A DNA stretch of 64,000 nt, taken from the NCBI GenBank assembly GCA_034008185.1, contig CM067091.1, positions 6,799,799 through 6,863,798 on the forward strand. Reading direction: 5' to 3'. Below, piece by piece: positions 42,304-52,925 of the stretch. The DNA is from Gorsachius magnificus (lineage: Eukaryota > Chordata > Aves > Pelecaniformes > Ardeidae). The notes under the pieces were generated by a model that saw only the letters and a program-made list of their open reading frames with translations, searched no databases and was not told where the DNA came from. The stretch's first letter is position 1, and each line of letters begins with the position of its first letter. A program made the translations under genes and the position numbers.

Positions 42304-42984
42304 TTAGCATTCTTTTCCCAGTCCCTGTCTCTTTGTAGACGTGTCCATGCTGTCCCGGGATGCCGCAGGGAAGGTGCTGTGTGGCGGGTGCAGAGAGGTC
42401 CCAGGGTGCAGAAATTGTTTGGTTTTGTATGAAAATGGCTGAGCTGAACCTCTGAAATGTCTGGAATGGGATGTTGGTGGCACCACTCAGCCCTGGTGCC
42501 GGGGGGATGGAGGGACAATGCTCCCAGACCTGCCAGGAGCCTGGGCCACCTGCATCCTCCCTCTGGTCCAGAGGGAGGGAGCATCCCCCAGGGCTTCGCA
42601 GGTGAAGTGTTGCCAGAAAGGAAAAAGGAAAATTGCAACCCCATTTAGTCCTAATGAGACAACAGAGACTGGGGGAGTTGTATGAGACTGCAGGAGCTGT
42701 ATATATGTTTTAAAAGCGAGATTTTTTTTTTAATTTTTTTTTTGATATCTCCTTGCTGGATGTCTCTGGGTTTTTAGGGCATCTCTTCGGAAGGGCAAAC
42801 TTTGAAATCAAAGTGCTATAAAAACCGACCGATCTCCAACTCCTACTGAGATGCTCGTCTGACGTGAGGCAAGGACATCCTGTACATAGAAATATTATAT
42901 ATATAGAAATATATATATAAAAATATAAATACTGTTCTTAAGATGGATAATGTTATTACAGATTGGAGTGGTGCTTTTTTTTTT

Positions 42985-42990
42985 AATAAA
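42985..42990 (+). promoter_or_regulatory. AATAAA polyadenylation signal, middle candidate
   Basis: Canonical hexamer following a T-run, followed by A-rich sequence. Confidence 0.4.
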
Positions 42991-43282
42991 ACCAAAACAA
43001 ACAAAAAAATTAAACCCCAAGAAAAAACACCAAATTGGAACGGTTTTGTCTGTATGCAGAAAAAGTGACCCTGAAAGCTGGCAGCATCCAAGAGCTGCTG
43101 CCAAAGGGACAGGAGGCGGCTCCACTGTGGAGGGGGACGGTGCGGTGGGACCGAGGGAGGGATGGCGAAGGAGGGACATATCCGATATGGATTGTACCAC
43201 GCACATCCAGCTGTTGTGAACTGTTTTTTTATTATTATTATTCTTTTTGGCTTTCTTTCCTTTGAAGAAAATCAGTTGCATA

Positions 43283-43288
43283 AATAAA
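43283..43288 (+). promoter_or_regulatory. AATAAA polyadenylation signal, distal candidate
   Basis: ATAAATAAA followed by T/G-rich TTTGTGATGGCCTCTGG about 15-30 bases later, a good cleavage-site context. I consider it the most likely main end of the PTPRU transcript. Confidence 0.55.
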
Positions 43289-43739
43289 TGTTCGAAATTT
43301 GTGATGGCCTCTGGATTTCTTTCCCTGGCTCTGGTCTGGGAGCCCTGATGCAGGTACCCACCCCTCAGCCTGTAGCAAAGACCTCCATACCATCCGTATC
43401 TTGCTTTTCAAGGGTATTTTGAGGGAGCACATTTGCAGGGATTAATTCCAGGACTGCACAACCTTTGTGGCACAGAGGAGCCATGTTCGCTCATCACCAC
43501 GTAGAGGAGACTTGGGTTGCCTTGTGCTTGAAGAGCTTTGCTGTGGGTTTCCTCCTAATAACAGCATGGTGAGATCTTGGACCGGGCAAGACCTGCCAGC
43601 CACCCTGGATGCCCACAACTCCTCATGATGCTGCTGGTGGAAGTTTTCTGTTGCTGGAAAAGGTGTTGCAGAGGAAGAAGAAACTCTTCCAGTGCATTTT
43701 CCAGCTGGAAAATGAAAGCCTATTGTAAGAAAATCCTGG

Positions 43740-43985
43740 AGAAGAAAGCTCCTGCATTGTCTTCAGTGATTTATTTATTACAAAGCAGCATTCAGTTTAA
43801 TCTGTTGTGATATTAAACATTTCCAGTAACACTTGAGTCTTAATTTAATGGAAACCAAGGGGAAAAAAAAAAAAGATCTAATTGACTTGTCAGGACTCTT
43901 TTTCATCTTTAATTAACATTTGTGAATGATGCGGTAATTGCATTTTACCAATAATTAATAAAAAGGGGGATAACACAAGTTAAAA
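43740..43985. other. AT-rich island rich in ATTA motifs
   Basis: Contains many TAAT/ATTA cores (for example TTTAATTAACATTTG and CCAATAATTAATAAAA) just downstream of the PTPRU transcript end. Possible enhancer or conserved element, judged by composition only. Confidence 0.3.
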
Positions 43986-46900
43986 TCAAGAACTGCACTT
44001 GGGAAGGGCCCTGGGGGCGCATGTCGCCTCTGGGCTGCGGGGTCAGCCCTTGGCAGGGGCGTCCCTGGGGGTGAGCTGGTTGTCCCCCCACCCCGTGGTG
44101 CTGTCCTGGAGGGCAGGGTGGCCTCGAGCAGTGGCAAGGCCCCTGCAATCTCCATCCAGCGCCCCTGGTGTGGGGGGTTTGGGGCTGTTTGGGGCCATCA
44201 GCCCCTGCTCAGGGAAGGGCTCCGCACCAGAGCAGCTTCCTAGCAAAGCTGTAGCCCCCAAGCCATCAGCAATGTCCCACTGCTGCCTGTTCCTTTCCCT
44301 TCCCACTTGTTATCCATGGTGGTGACTGTGCAAACAAACCCAACCCTGAAGCCAAATTGGGAAGCATCTGATAAATTTGCATCTCTAAAATATAAGGGAA
44401 AGAGCCTTCTGCAATGTTATTGCTGTGTGGTTCCAAGCATCTGGCTTCCCCAGCTCCCCTGCAGCAAACAGCCCGGCCCCAGGGCATGCAGCCAGGCTGG
44501 CCACCAGCTTGGTGGCTCATCTATCCAAAGCTGCTTTTGATTTCTTTGGTGCCCGGTCACCTTCCTCCTCGTGGTCCCCTCTTGGCCAGAGCCGGGGCCT
44601 CACTCTTCCCAAGCTGTATTTCAGCCACAGCTCATTGGGCACTCGCTGTCACTGCCTGCTAATGATGAAAAAACCTTCCCCCCTGGTTTTATGAAAGCCA
44701 TCATTCCATCGGCTGGTCCGTAATGAAGAGAGAAATAGCAGCTGCTCCCGGGGACCCTGCTCCCACCAGGAATGATGAATCACCCCTTCTCCGCTACGCC
44801 CCATTAAGGTAAAAAGGAGCTGTTTCTGCAGGGACAAGGGTGATGGCGATCGGGTCTGGTGGCTCTCTGAGGCCCTGGAACCTTGGGGAGGTGGGTGGCA
44901 TCACTTTCCTTCCTTGCTTCATCCCTGCAACATCTGGAAGAGGCATGGACAGCTTGGGAGAGCGAACGGGTAACCAGCACCATCCTGCAGAGCCAAGGCA
45001 GGACCAGGAGTCTGGGTCCCCATCCCACAGAGATGTCTCACGGAGATGTCCCTCCAGTCCCAGCTCTGGTTCAGCACTGTGTCTTGGTGAGTGATGTGTT
45101 GGGAGGGTAGCCCGGGGATGGGGATGGGATGGATGGGGACAGGATGGAATGAAATGCCTCTTCCCCTGGCTGCAGAGCCAACAGTGCCTTGGCACAGCTG
45201 CAGAGTGCCCGGGTCTTGCTGCCGCTCTCTGCCTGGCATGGACGGGTTAGAGATGCTTAAGAGGAGCATTTTACATTTCAATAACTAATCCAAATGTGCT
45301 GTCCAATGCCCAACTTCTGGCCCTTGGGAATTATTCACCAACTCAACACCTCCTTTGTGCTGTTATCTGCAGCGCACACACCCCGGTAGAGCTGGTAATA
45401 ATTTCCCAAAGCCAATGTCATGGTATTGTTGGAGGTGACCTGGATATTCTTGTTCCGTTCAAGGGCTTGTTCCCTAATCCAGGCTGACAGCGCTGGATGT
45501 GCCGGGGGAGCGCAGCTCTGGCCCCCAGCTGGTGTCCAGCAGTGGCCACAGAGGTGGCAGGGGAGGCCTCTGTCCCCATCAACCCCCATCCTCCAGCCTG
45601 GAGGGGGTAGTGTTCCTGGTGGATGCTCTGCTCTGTCCTCGCCAACCCCACCATGACCAGCCTGGTACAAATGCCCATTGGTGTTCCCCATGCCTTAGCA
45701 CTGGATATGGCCCTGTTTCTCACAGCAGTTACTTCTATGCAAAGACCCAGCTGGAGCGCATGATGTCTGTCAAAGTCACGGGATGGAGAAAGGTGCTGAT
45801 GTCCCTGGCGCAGGAGCAATCCACATTCCCCTCCCTCCTCCTCTCTGTGGCAGCAAGTAACAGGGTGTGCAGGGAGGTTGTTCCGTGCGCCAGCACCTGA
45901 CCAGCACCAGACCTCAGGGCTGGTCAAGGTGGTGGTGGCACCATTGGTGGTGGTAGGGCTGCAGGAAAAATGAACTTAAGATACCACCAGGCAGAACCCC
46001 TGGAGAGCCTGAGACACAAGCACATTTTTAAGACATGGGGAGTGTTGTCAGGATGGTGCCCAGATGTCATCCAGATGCCACCCAGTTATCAAGGGATATG
46101 ACCAAGGTAGCCACAGGACTCATGGGCAGAGCAAGGGCTTCCTTTCCCCCCTTCTCCTCCAGTGCTTCAGGCGAAGTGGGTCCCTTCCTAGCCTGGGGGT
46201 CCTACCTGGGGCTCCCCACCGCTGTCCCTCTCATGGCAGTTCACCCTTTCAGGTTTTGGCTTGTTCCTTTTTATGTGGCATTTTAAAAGTTGTCTTGAGT
46301 CAAGGGTGAAGGCAAAAGCAGGGCTCGGGGAAGGGTGTGTTGAAACGCTCCAGATTAACCTTGGCAGATTAATTCATTAAAGTGAAACCTAAATTCAATT
46401 AGTTACAGTGGCCCATTTATTGCCTGTGATGTATCTGTGAGGCCAAGTGCTGTCCGTGGCTCAGGTTGGGCACATCATCTCCATCTTCTCTCTGCTCCCC
46501 AGCCCTCGGAGACCCTGCTGAGCACCAACAATTCCCAAGCTCATCCAATGGGATCGGAATGGGGACAAGCAGTCATGCTTCTGTCCCGGGGACAGCTGTC
46601 TGTCCTTGCTTTGCAAATGAGCCCAACAGCCTGGATTGGTCATGAGTGGTTGGTCTTGACGGCACCAAAATGTGGTTCTGGGGACAAGCAGGTGGATGGG
46701 AGTTGGCCTCTGCATGCTGGGCTCTGGAGTGCTCCTCAGGCCATGCACTGGCTTCTGCTGCCATAGGACCCATGTGTAAAAAGTTTTAACCCCAGTTTAT
46801 TTCTTACTTCTGTGCTCCCAGCAGCATCAGCACTGGAGCTCACATCAGAAACTGGGAGCTGGAGAGGTCCCAATGGGCAAGCCGGGGTGCCGCGCCCTGC

Positions 46901-47959
46901 CCCCCCATCCAACACATGCCATGTTTCAGCTCCATAACTCAGTCTGTCCCATGCAGACATCACCAGGTTATACATTATAGCCTGGTTTTTCTCAGCCCTT
47001 GGCCCTGTGGGTGTGTGCAGAGATGGAGAGCTCCCCGGTCCATCCGGAGCACGATCCTAAAATCCAGGAAAGCCCCAAACCAGCCAATGTTTCACCTGGG
47101 TTGCTCATGAGGCTTCCTTCTTGCTGTGATGGGGAGCCCTCCAGGAAAAGCAAAAGAAAAGCTCGCTTCTGCTAACATTATTAAAAGAAAAAAGAACCCT
47201 CACATCCTATCATCTTGGTTTTAAGCCCAGGGCGGTGCCTGATGTCCCCTGCAAGTGGGGCACGATGCTGGCAGCAGCCTGGTCCAAGTTGGGAATTTAT
47301 GTCTTTGCCAAGCAGCAGCTGTGGGAGCCAGAGCCTGGAGGAGGAGGAGGAGGAGAAGGGTGAGACATTTTGCCTTGATGTTTGCCCCCACCTACTGTTT
47401 TTGGTTGTTAACCTGCACAGCAGCGAGCTGGGATTTCCCATTGGAAAAGTGCTTTGCTTAAAATTCTTTGTTCACCTCTTGGGCAGCTAAGAGCAGCTGG
47501 AGCTTAAAACACAAGCAAAAGCCAGGAGCAATTTGTGGTCATGATTGGTTTTATAGCATGAATTGCTGATAAGGATCCTGCAAATTCTCCTCCTGCTGAA
47601 ATTTCCCTAAATTTTTGACTTGCAGGAGACAAAAAAAAAAAGAAAACCAGCTGTAAAACTGAGCCATTTCCTTAAAAAACCAAATCCCCATGGGATAAAA
47701 TATGTGTTAGTACCAATGTTGCTTGGTTCATTTTTTGGAAGGAAGTGTGTGGAGGCCCCCTCGGTGGGGTTACCTTGTGGGATGCCCTTGTTCCCATGGA
47801 CAGCCAGGCTCTGCAGGGATGCTCATGACATTTCTTCCGTCATGGGCACGGGGAGCTGAGGCTGAAGGGTCCTGTCCAGGGCTGTGCCGAACTCCCCATG
47901 CTCATGCGGCGAAGCGGTGGCATAGACACAACACTTCACTGGAGACTTCCCATCTCTCC

Positions 47960-48660
47960 AGTGCTGCAAATGCAGCAGGGTAATTTATTTAAGTAGCCTT
48001 AATGGTACTGTAATCTATATGCTGATAGTGTCACCTCTAAATGTTCCATCAAAAGGCTCAATGGGAAGAATTTGTATTTTGAAATAAATATTTCCTCACG
48101 GTGTGCAAAATATCTAATCATGTATTTATCCTTAAGTACTTCCAAAAGTCAACATAATTATTCCAGTCCCATTAAGTTTAATTTGCAGTAAATTATGCAT
48201 TTAGCTTTAAGTTGAGGTTGCTGGTTAGAGTCAAGATAAAGCTCTTGCTATTTATAAAGCAGTATTTCAGCATGGATATAAAATACAAATGGTTGGACAA
48301 GAAAATCCTGCTTGGGAACTTTGGGGAGAATTTCAAATAGGGAGGTTAACAAAAAACCTGTAGAGTAAGTATCTAATCACAGATGTGTAAGCACACTCAG
48401 TCAACTAAAATGAACTCCCAAACAGCTTACGGGGGCTCAGGCTGCCAAAAGAATTTTCCTCTGGATAAAAAATTTGATATTTTTCGTAAGACATGGTTCT
48501 GAAAAACTAATGAATCATTTAACTTCCCTCTGTGTGTTGTGTCTTTGAGGTTTACAGAACAGGGAAGGTGTTCCCGCTGGAAGAGGTAGAACAGTTTTTA
48601 TCTGTGATTTATCTGTGGTCCTGGATGTCCCTGCAGATTAATGGCAGCATAATTGATCTT
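47960..48660. other. Long AT-rich island, possible conserved non-coding element
   Basis: About 700 bases of unique, high-complexity, AT-rich sequence in a GC-rich region, with motifs such as TTAAGTACTTCC and AAATTATGCATTTAG. No transposon signature and no open frame of note. It is the strongest candidate here for a conserved regulatory element. Confidence 0.35.
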
Positions 48661-48753
48661 CCCCTCCCTGAGCCTCCTGAAGCCCTTTGAGTCCATGGGA
48701 AATCTCCGATGGCCAACGATGGGTGCTCAATCGGTCCTTCCACGTTAATGGTT

Positions 48754-48823
48754 GCTGGAGTCACATCTCCATGTGCTGGACCCACATCTCCATGTGCTGG
48801 ATCCTTGTCTCCATGTGCCAGAC
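48754..48823 (+). repeat. 21-bp tandem repeat, 3.3 copies
   Basis: Unit GCTGGA(N)CACATCTCCATGT-type: 48754-48774, 48775-48795, 48796-48816, then 7 bases. The first two units are nearly identical, the third is more diverged. Confidence 0.85.
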
Positions 48824-51387
48824 CCTCTGCACTTAAGGATCAATGGCCAAATGACATTTTTCTGTCCAGTCCCAGGAGATGAAGAAGATCATGGGGGGAC
48901 TTTCAATCCCAAAGGGACTGCACTGGTGGTGCCAGTGGACTGAAAAATTGCCTGTTTGCTGGTGGGCTAGAGGGTGGTCTGCGTCGGCTGCTTGGATTTG
49001 TTGGTGGTTCTTTGGGGGACTTTCAGGACAATATCTCTCAGCGCTTCACCTCCCCCTTCCTAAAACCAGGATGACCTTGTCTGAGCTGGAGTCGGTGAGA
49101 TGCTCCCCTGTGTATGGCATCGCTGGGGAAGGGCTCTGGGTAGTCCCCCATACTGGGCAGAGCATCTCCCATCACTCACTGTCACTCTGGGGACAACGAT
49201 CCCGCCGTCCTTCTGCCCTCCCCTGCTCTGACAGAGCTCTTGGCCAAGGACGGCACAGTGCTTAGTGAAGCAGGACTTGCTCGGGGCGTCTGGGATGCTG
49301 TTGCTGCCCATTAAAAAGGGCTCAGCTGGTTGGTAAAGCTGCCAGATTTCTAAAGAGGAGGCACTCAGCCGTGTCTGAACTTTGGGCCTCTCTTGGGGGC
49401 AGTCAGAGATGAATGCACCCAAAATTATCAAGGACTTTGGAAAAGGAGGACCTGAAGCAACCCCATGGGTGCTGCAGCCAGGCCAGCAGCGGGGTGAAAC
49501 CACCCCGGCACTCAGGAATGGGGTCTGCTGGGAGCCCAGAGGTTGCAGCTGAAAAAATCAACTCAGCCCAAAGGAGCGGTGCCCGTGAAAATTGCGTATT
49601 TAGGTGATTTCAGGGAGACTTTGCCTGCAGCGGTGGGATTTTGGCTGAGCACTGGGGCAGCTCAGGCACATTTCTTCCCCACGGTGGGGTGGGAGCTGCA
49701 GAAAAATGGCCAGCCCCCCGCTGCCGTCCCCCTGCCGCTCAGCTGCCATTTGCACTGATTTTTCTCTTCCTCGCTCCGAGCCCTGAAACTTTTTCGCTGC
49801 CGTTTGAGTGGAAGTTTCCCGCAGCTCCCCCGGGGTGCCAGCACTGTCTTGTTTTCTAATTTGGGACATGAAAGGCAGCACCATCTCCCCGGCACCCGAT
49901 GGGCCGCGTACTTTGCTCCGTAGACCTCGAACCCCCTCCGGCTCGAGTTCCGCCGCAGCGCAGCAGTGGGTGGGTTCGAAGGGCTGGCTTTGAACTTGGC
50001 TGCTCGTCCCCTGCCGGTCGCAGTGTGGGCTCGTGGCGGCTGCCTGTCGGCAGAGCAATCATCCTCTAATGAAACAGCACGCGAGCACCTCGGGCACCCC
50101 ACGCCAGCACTGCCTATTGATCAAGCTTTCACCATCCCTAAATGGATGGTGTTTAAAGAAAAAAAAAATAGGGAATATGGAGCAGCTCACTCCCTGCTCT
50201 GTGGGACACTTAAGGTGGTTTGAAGAGGGATCAGCTGACTCGGCGACTCAGGCATTTTTGTTTTTCTAAAGTCAAAACTCATTAGAAATATCTGGCTGGG
50301 AACGAGGTCTCATGGCCCGATTTTTTTTTTTTTTTTTCCAGGACTAGCTTTACAGCGAGAAATGTCTAGATCACGGCAGGGAGGCTGGAGTGGCTGCGGG
50401 AAGGGCTGGGAAGGGAGTGGGAAGGGGAAGGCTGTCCCCAAGCTGGGCACCGAGGATGCCAGTGGCTCTGCAGGTCCCTGGGAATTCACTGAGGTCCTGG
50501 CGAGCGCATGGATGGGGTCTGTTGGGGTGGGATTCAGAAAGCTCTTGCTCCAAGGAAGGATTAGAAAGTTGTAAGAGATTTTTGCCTATGTAAACCTGTA
50601 CTGTCATCCGTCCGTGCATCAGTCCCTGCCTCCCTTGGTCTCCCTTCCTGCCTCTTTCTCGTGCTGTTGCATCGGGCTGTGAGCATGCCTGGCATGGGGG
50701 GAAGGACAGCTGGCTGCAAACACCCCCGGCCAGTGCAAAGGCAATTGGAGGGGACTCAAAAAACATCACTTCATATGCAGACAAAGTTTCCTCGGGTGAA
50801 AATTGCTGAGGGGAGGGAAAGGAGAGCTGGTGTTGCAGGAGCAGGCAGCCCTGTGCAACAAGCTGCTCTCCTCTCTGATTGCTTTCCCTCAGCCTAGAGC
50901 AAAGGTGTTTTCAAGCTAATGTGCCACATTTGAACTTGGTATCAGCCTGCCATTCTCCGCACTGACATACCGGCCACCAGGCTAATTTGGCCTGTGGAGC
51001 CTGGTTCTGGTGTCAGTCCCCCCACCGCAGGACAGGAGTACGGCTGCAGCACAGTACGGCGGCGTGACGCCTGTGTAATGTCAGCTCCGAGGAGATTTTT
51101 TTTTTTTTACTTGTCAAACATGCACTACAGCAAATCTTTTTGCACCTGAATAGCAATCAACAGCTATCAAACTCATTTTGTCGGGTTTGTGTTGTCTGGT
51201 GTGACTCACCCAGCGCTCCCTGGCTCCCGGCCCCATCCCCTGGGCAGGGCTGGGTGCTGCAGTGGGGTGGCTATGGGCTGATGGGCTGCGGGGCACTGGG
51301 CGGGAGAGGCCGAATCCTGCTGGAGGGAGAGCAGGGGCTTATGGCTGTGCTTCCCGGTGGGTGTCTTCAGTGGCATCCAGATACACT

Positions 51388-51758
51388 GTGATGAAGGAGA
51401 AGAGGAGGCTGAGGGGAGACCTTATTGCTCCCTACAACTGCCTGAGAGGAGGGGGGAGCTGGGGGATTGGGCTCTGCTCCCAGGGAACGGGCGATGGGAC
51501 GAGGGGAAACGGCCTCAAGTTGTGCCAGGGCAGGGTTAGGTTGGACATTGGGAACAATTCCTTCACCGAAAGGGCTGTCAAGCGCTGGAAGAGGCTGCCC
51601 AGGGAAGGGGTCGAGTCCCCATCCCTGTAGGAATTTAAAAGCCGGGCAGATGTGGTGCTGAGGGACAGGGTTTAGTGGTGAGATGACAGGTTTCGGTTAA
51701 GGATTGGACTCGATGATCTTTTCCAACCTAAACGATTCCATGATTCTATGATTCTATG
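51388..51758 (+). mobile_element. CR1 LINE 3' end (+ strand)
   Basis: Begins with AAGGAGAAGAGGAGGCTGAG and ends with CCATGATTCTATGATTCTATG, the CR1 3' terminus including its short tandem ATTCTATG repeat. Broken remnants of the ORF2 C-terminus ([32 protein letters not shown]) are visible. Confidence 0.94.
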
Positions 51759-51928
51759 AAGGCAGCTGCTTTGCTAATTCCTATGGCCCCGGGGCAGCTC
51801 ACCCTGGGGAGGTGGAGGAACATCAGGGGGTAGGGCAGGAGCCTCCGCTGAAACTGGGACTTAAGCACTGAAACATAGAAACTATTCCTGGGGAGTAATC
51901 ATTCCACACAGCAAATTTCACACTTACA

Positions 51929-52006
51929 TGTTTTTATTTTTTAAATTTTTTTATTATTATTATTTTCTTGGTTTTTTTCCTTTGGTTTTTTTTTTTTTTT
52001 TTTTGG
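51929..52006. repeat. T-rich low-complexity block
   Basis: Long T-runs with ATTATTATTATT in the middle and a final run of over 20 T. Confidence 0.8.
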
Positions 52007-52479
52007 AAGGAGAACATGCTACACCAAGTCAAAAATCTCTGCTGAACAGACACTAAGGACTAGACCCCCTCTGGCTATTTCTCCATCCTCTCTTTCGGAG
52101 CTAACCTGGCAGCCCTGTGCTCTATAGATGTCACGGTCATCTTCTACCCAAATCCTGGGGGTGCTGCCTGATGCCCAGATATCCAGGTGCAGCCCCTGCC
52201 AAAGCAAATGGGGCATTTCCCCCCATTCTGGGGGAAAACCACGTGCTTAGGTACGAGAGCAGCGCCCTCAGCTCCCTGCAGCCTCATTGGCGGGGTGCAG
52301 ACTGTCCTCAGCCCCAAGAGGCTGCAGAAAACAGAGGCAGATGAAGGGTTGGACAAAGCAGAGATGAAATGCTGCATCCAAGGTCACGAAGCCGGTCAGT
52401 GAAACAGCCAAGAGTTGCACACCGAGCCCATGTGTTTTAGATGAGCTTCAGACCGGGTCACGCTGTTGTGCAATGCCAA

Positions 52480-52925
52480 GGTATGCGCTTATCATCAAAT
52501 CATATTCCTCTTTTTGCTTTCTCTTTCCCAAGAGCTTTCAGAGACCATTAAGAGAAACAAGAGATGTTTGCAAGGTTAAGAGACTCAATGTCTAAACTTA
52601 CCATAAAGTTTTGCAGTAATTTACAGCTGTAGGCAGCAAGCGCTCTTCATGGGGGGAAGGGAAATGCAATTTAAGAGAACAGAAATAAATAAGAAGCCGC
52701 AGCAGCTAACACTCTCTGATTTAATCCCCAGCCCACGAGAAAGATTTATTCTGTTATCTGACAGTTTGATCACTCCAGGAATCCCATAGGTCAACGCATA
52801 TCTGCTGTTATTATCTCTGGGCTGTTTCCACCAAGATGCACAGAGAAGATTTGCTAAAGAAATGAGCCAAAGAGGGGTGCTGATAGGAGTGTAATAGATG
52901 GGACCCCCGGAGACCTTTGTCATGG
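52480..52925. other. AT-rich island, possible conserved non-coding element
   Basis: Unique sequence of moderate AT content with motifs such as TTTGCAAGGTTAAGAGAC and AAAGATTTATTCTGTTATC. No transposon signature, no coding frame. Conservation is unknown. Confidence 0.3.

Larger units (their letters stand above)
40239..43310 (+). other. PTPRU: Probable PTPRU 3' UTR
   Basis: About 3 kb after the stop codon with no splice-like interruption required. It ends in a markedly AT-rich portion (42650-43290) with TATATA blocks at about 42890-42930. Three AATAAA signals could end the transcript; the exact 3' end cannot be fixed from sequence alone. Confidence 0.6.
43311..51387. other. Intergenic sequence downstream of PTPRU, proximal part
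   Basis: No protein-coding gene recognised on either strand. GC-rich stretches with chance open frames alternate with AT-rich islands, the largest at 43740-43985 and 47960-48660. A 21-bp tandem repeat lies at 48754-48823. In mammals PTPRU is followed by a large gene-poor interval, consistent with this. Confidence 0.65.

Noticed and set aside
45722..45790. Exon-like segment SSYFYAKTQLERMMSVKV between CACAG and GTGCTG
   Set aside because: Donor GTGCTG is poor, no family recognised and no partner exons.
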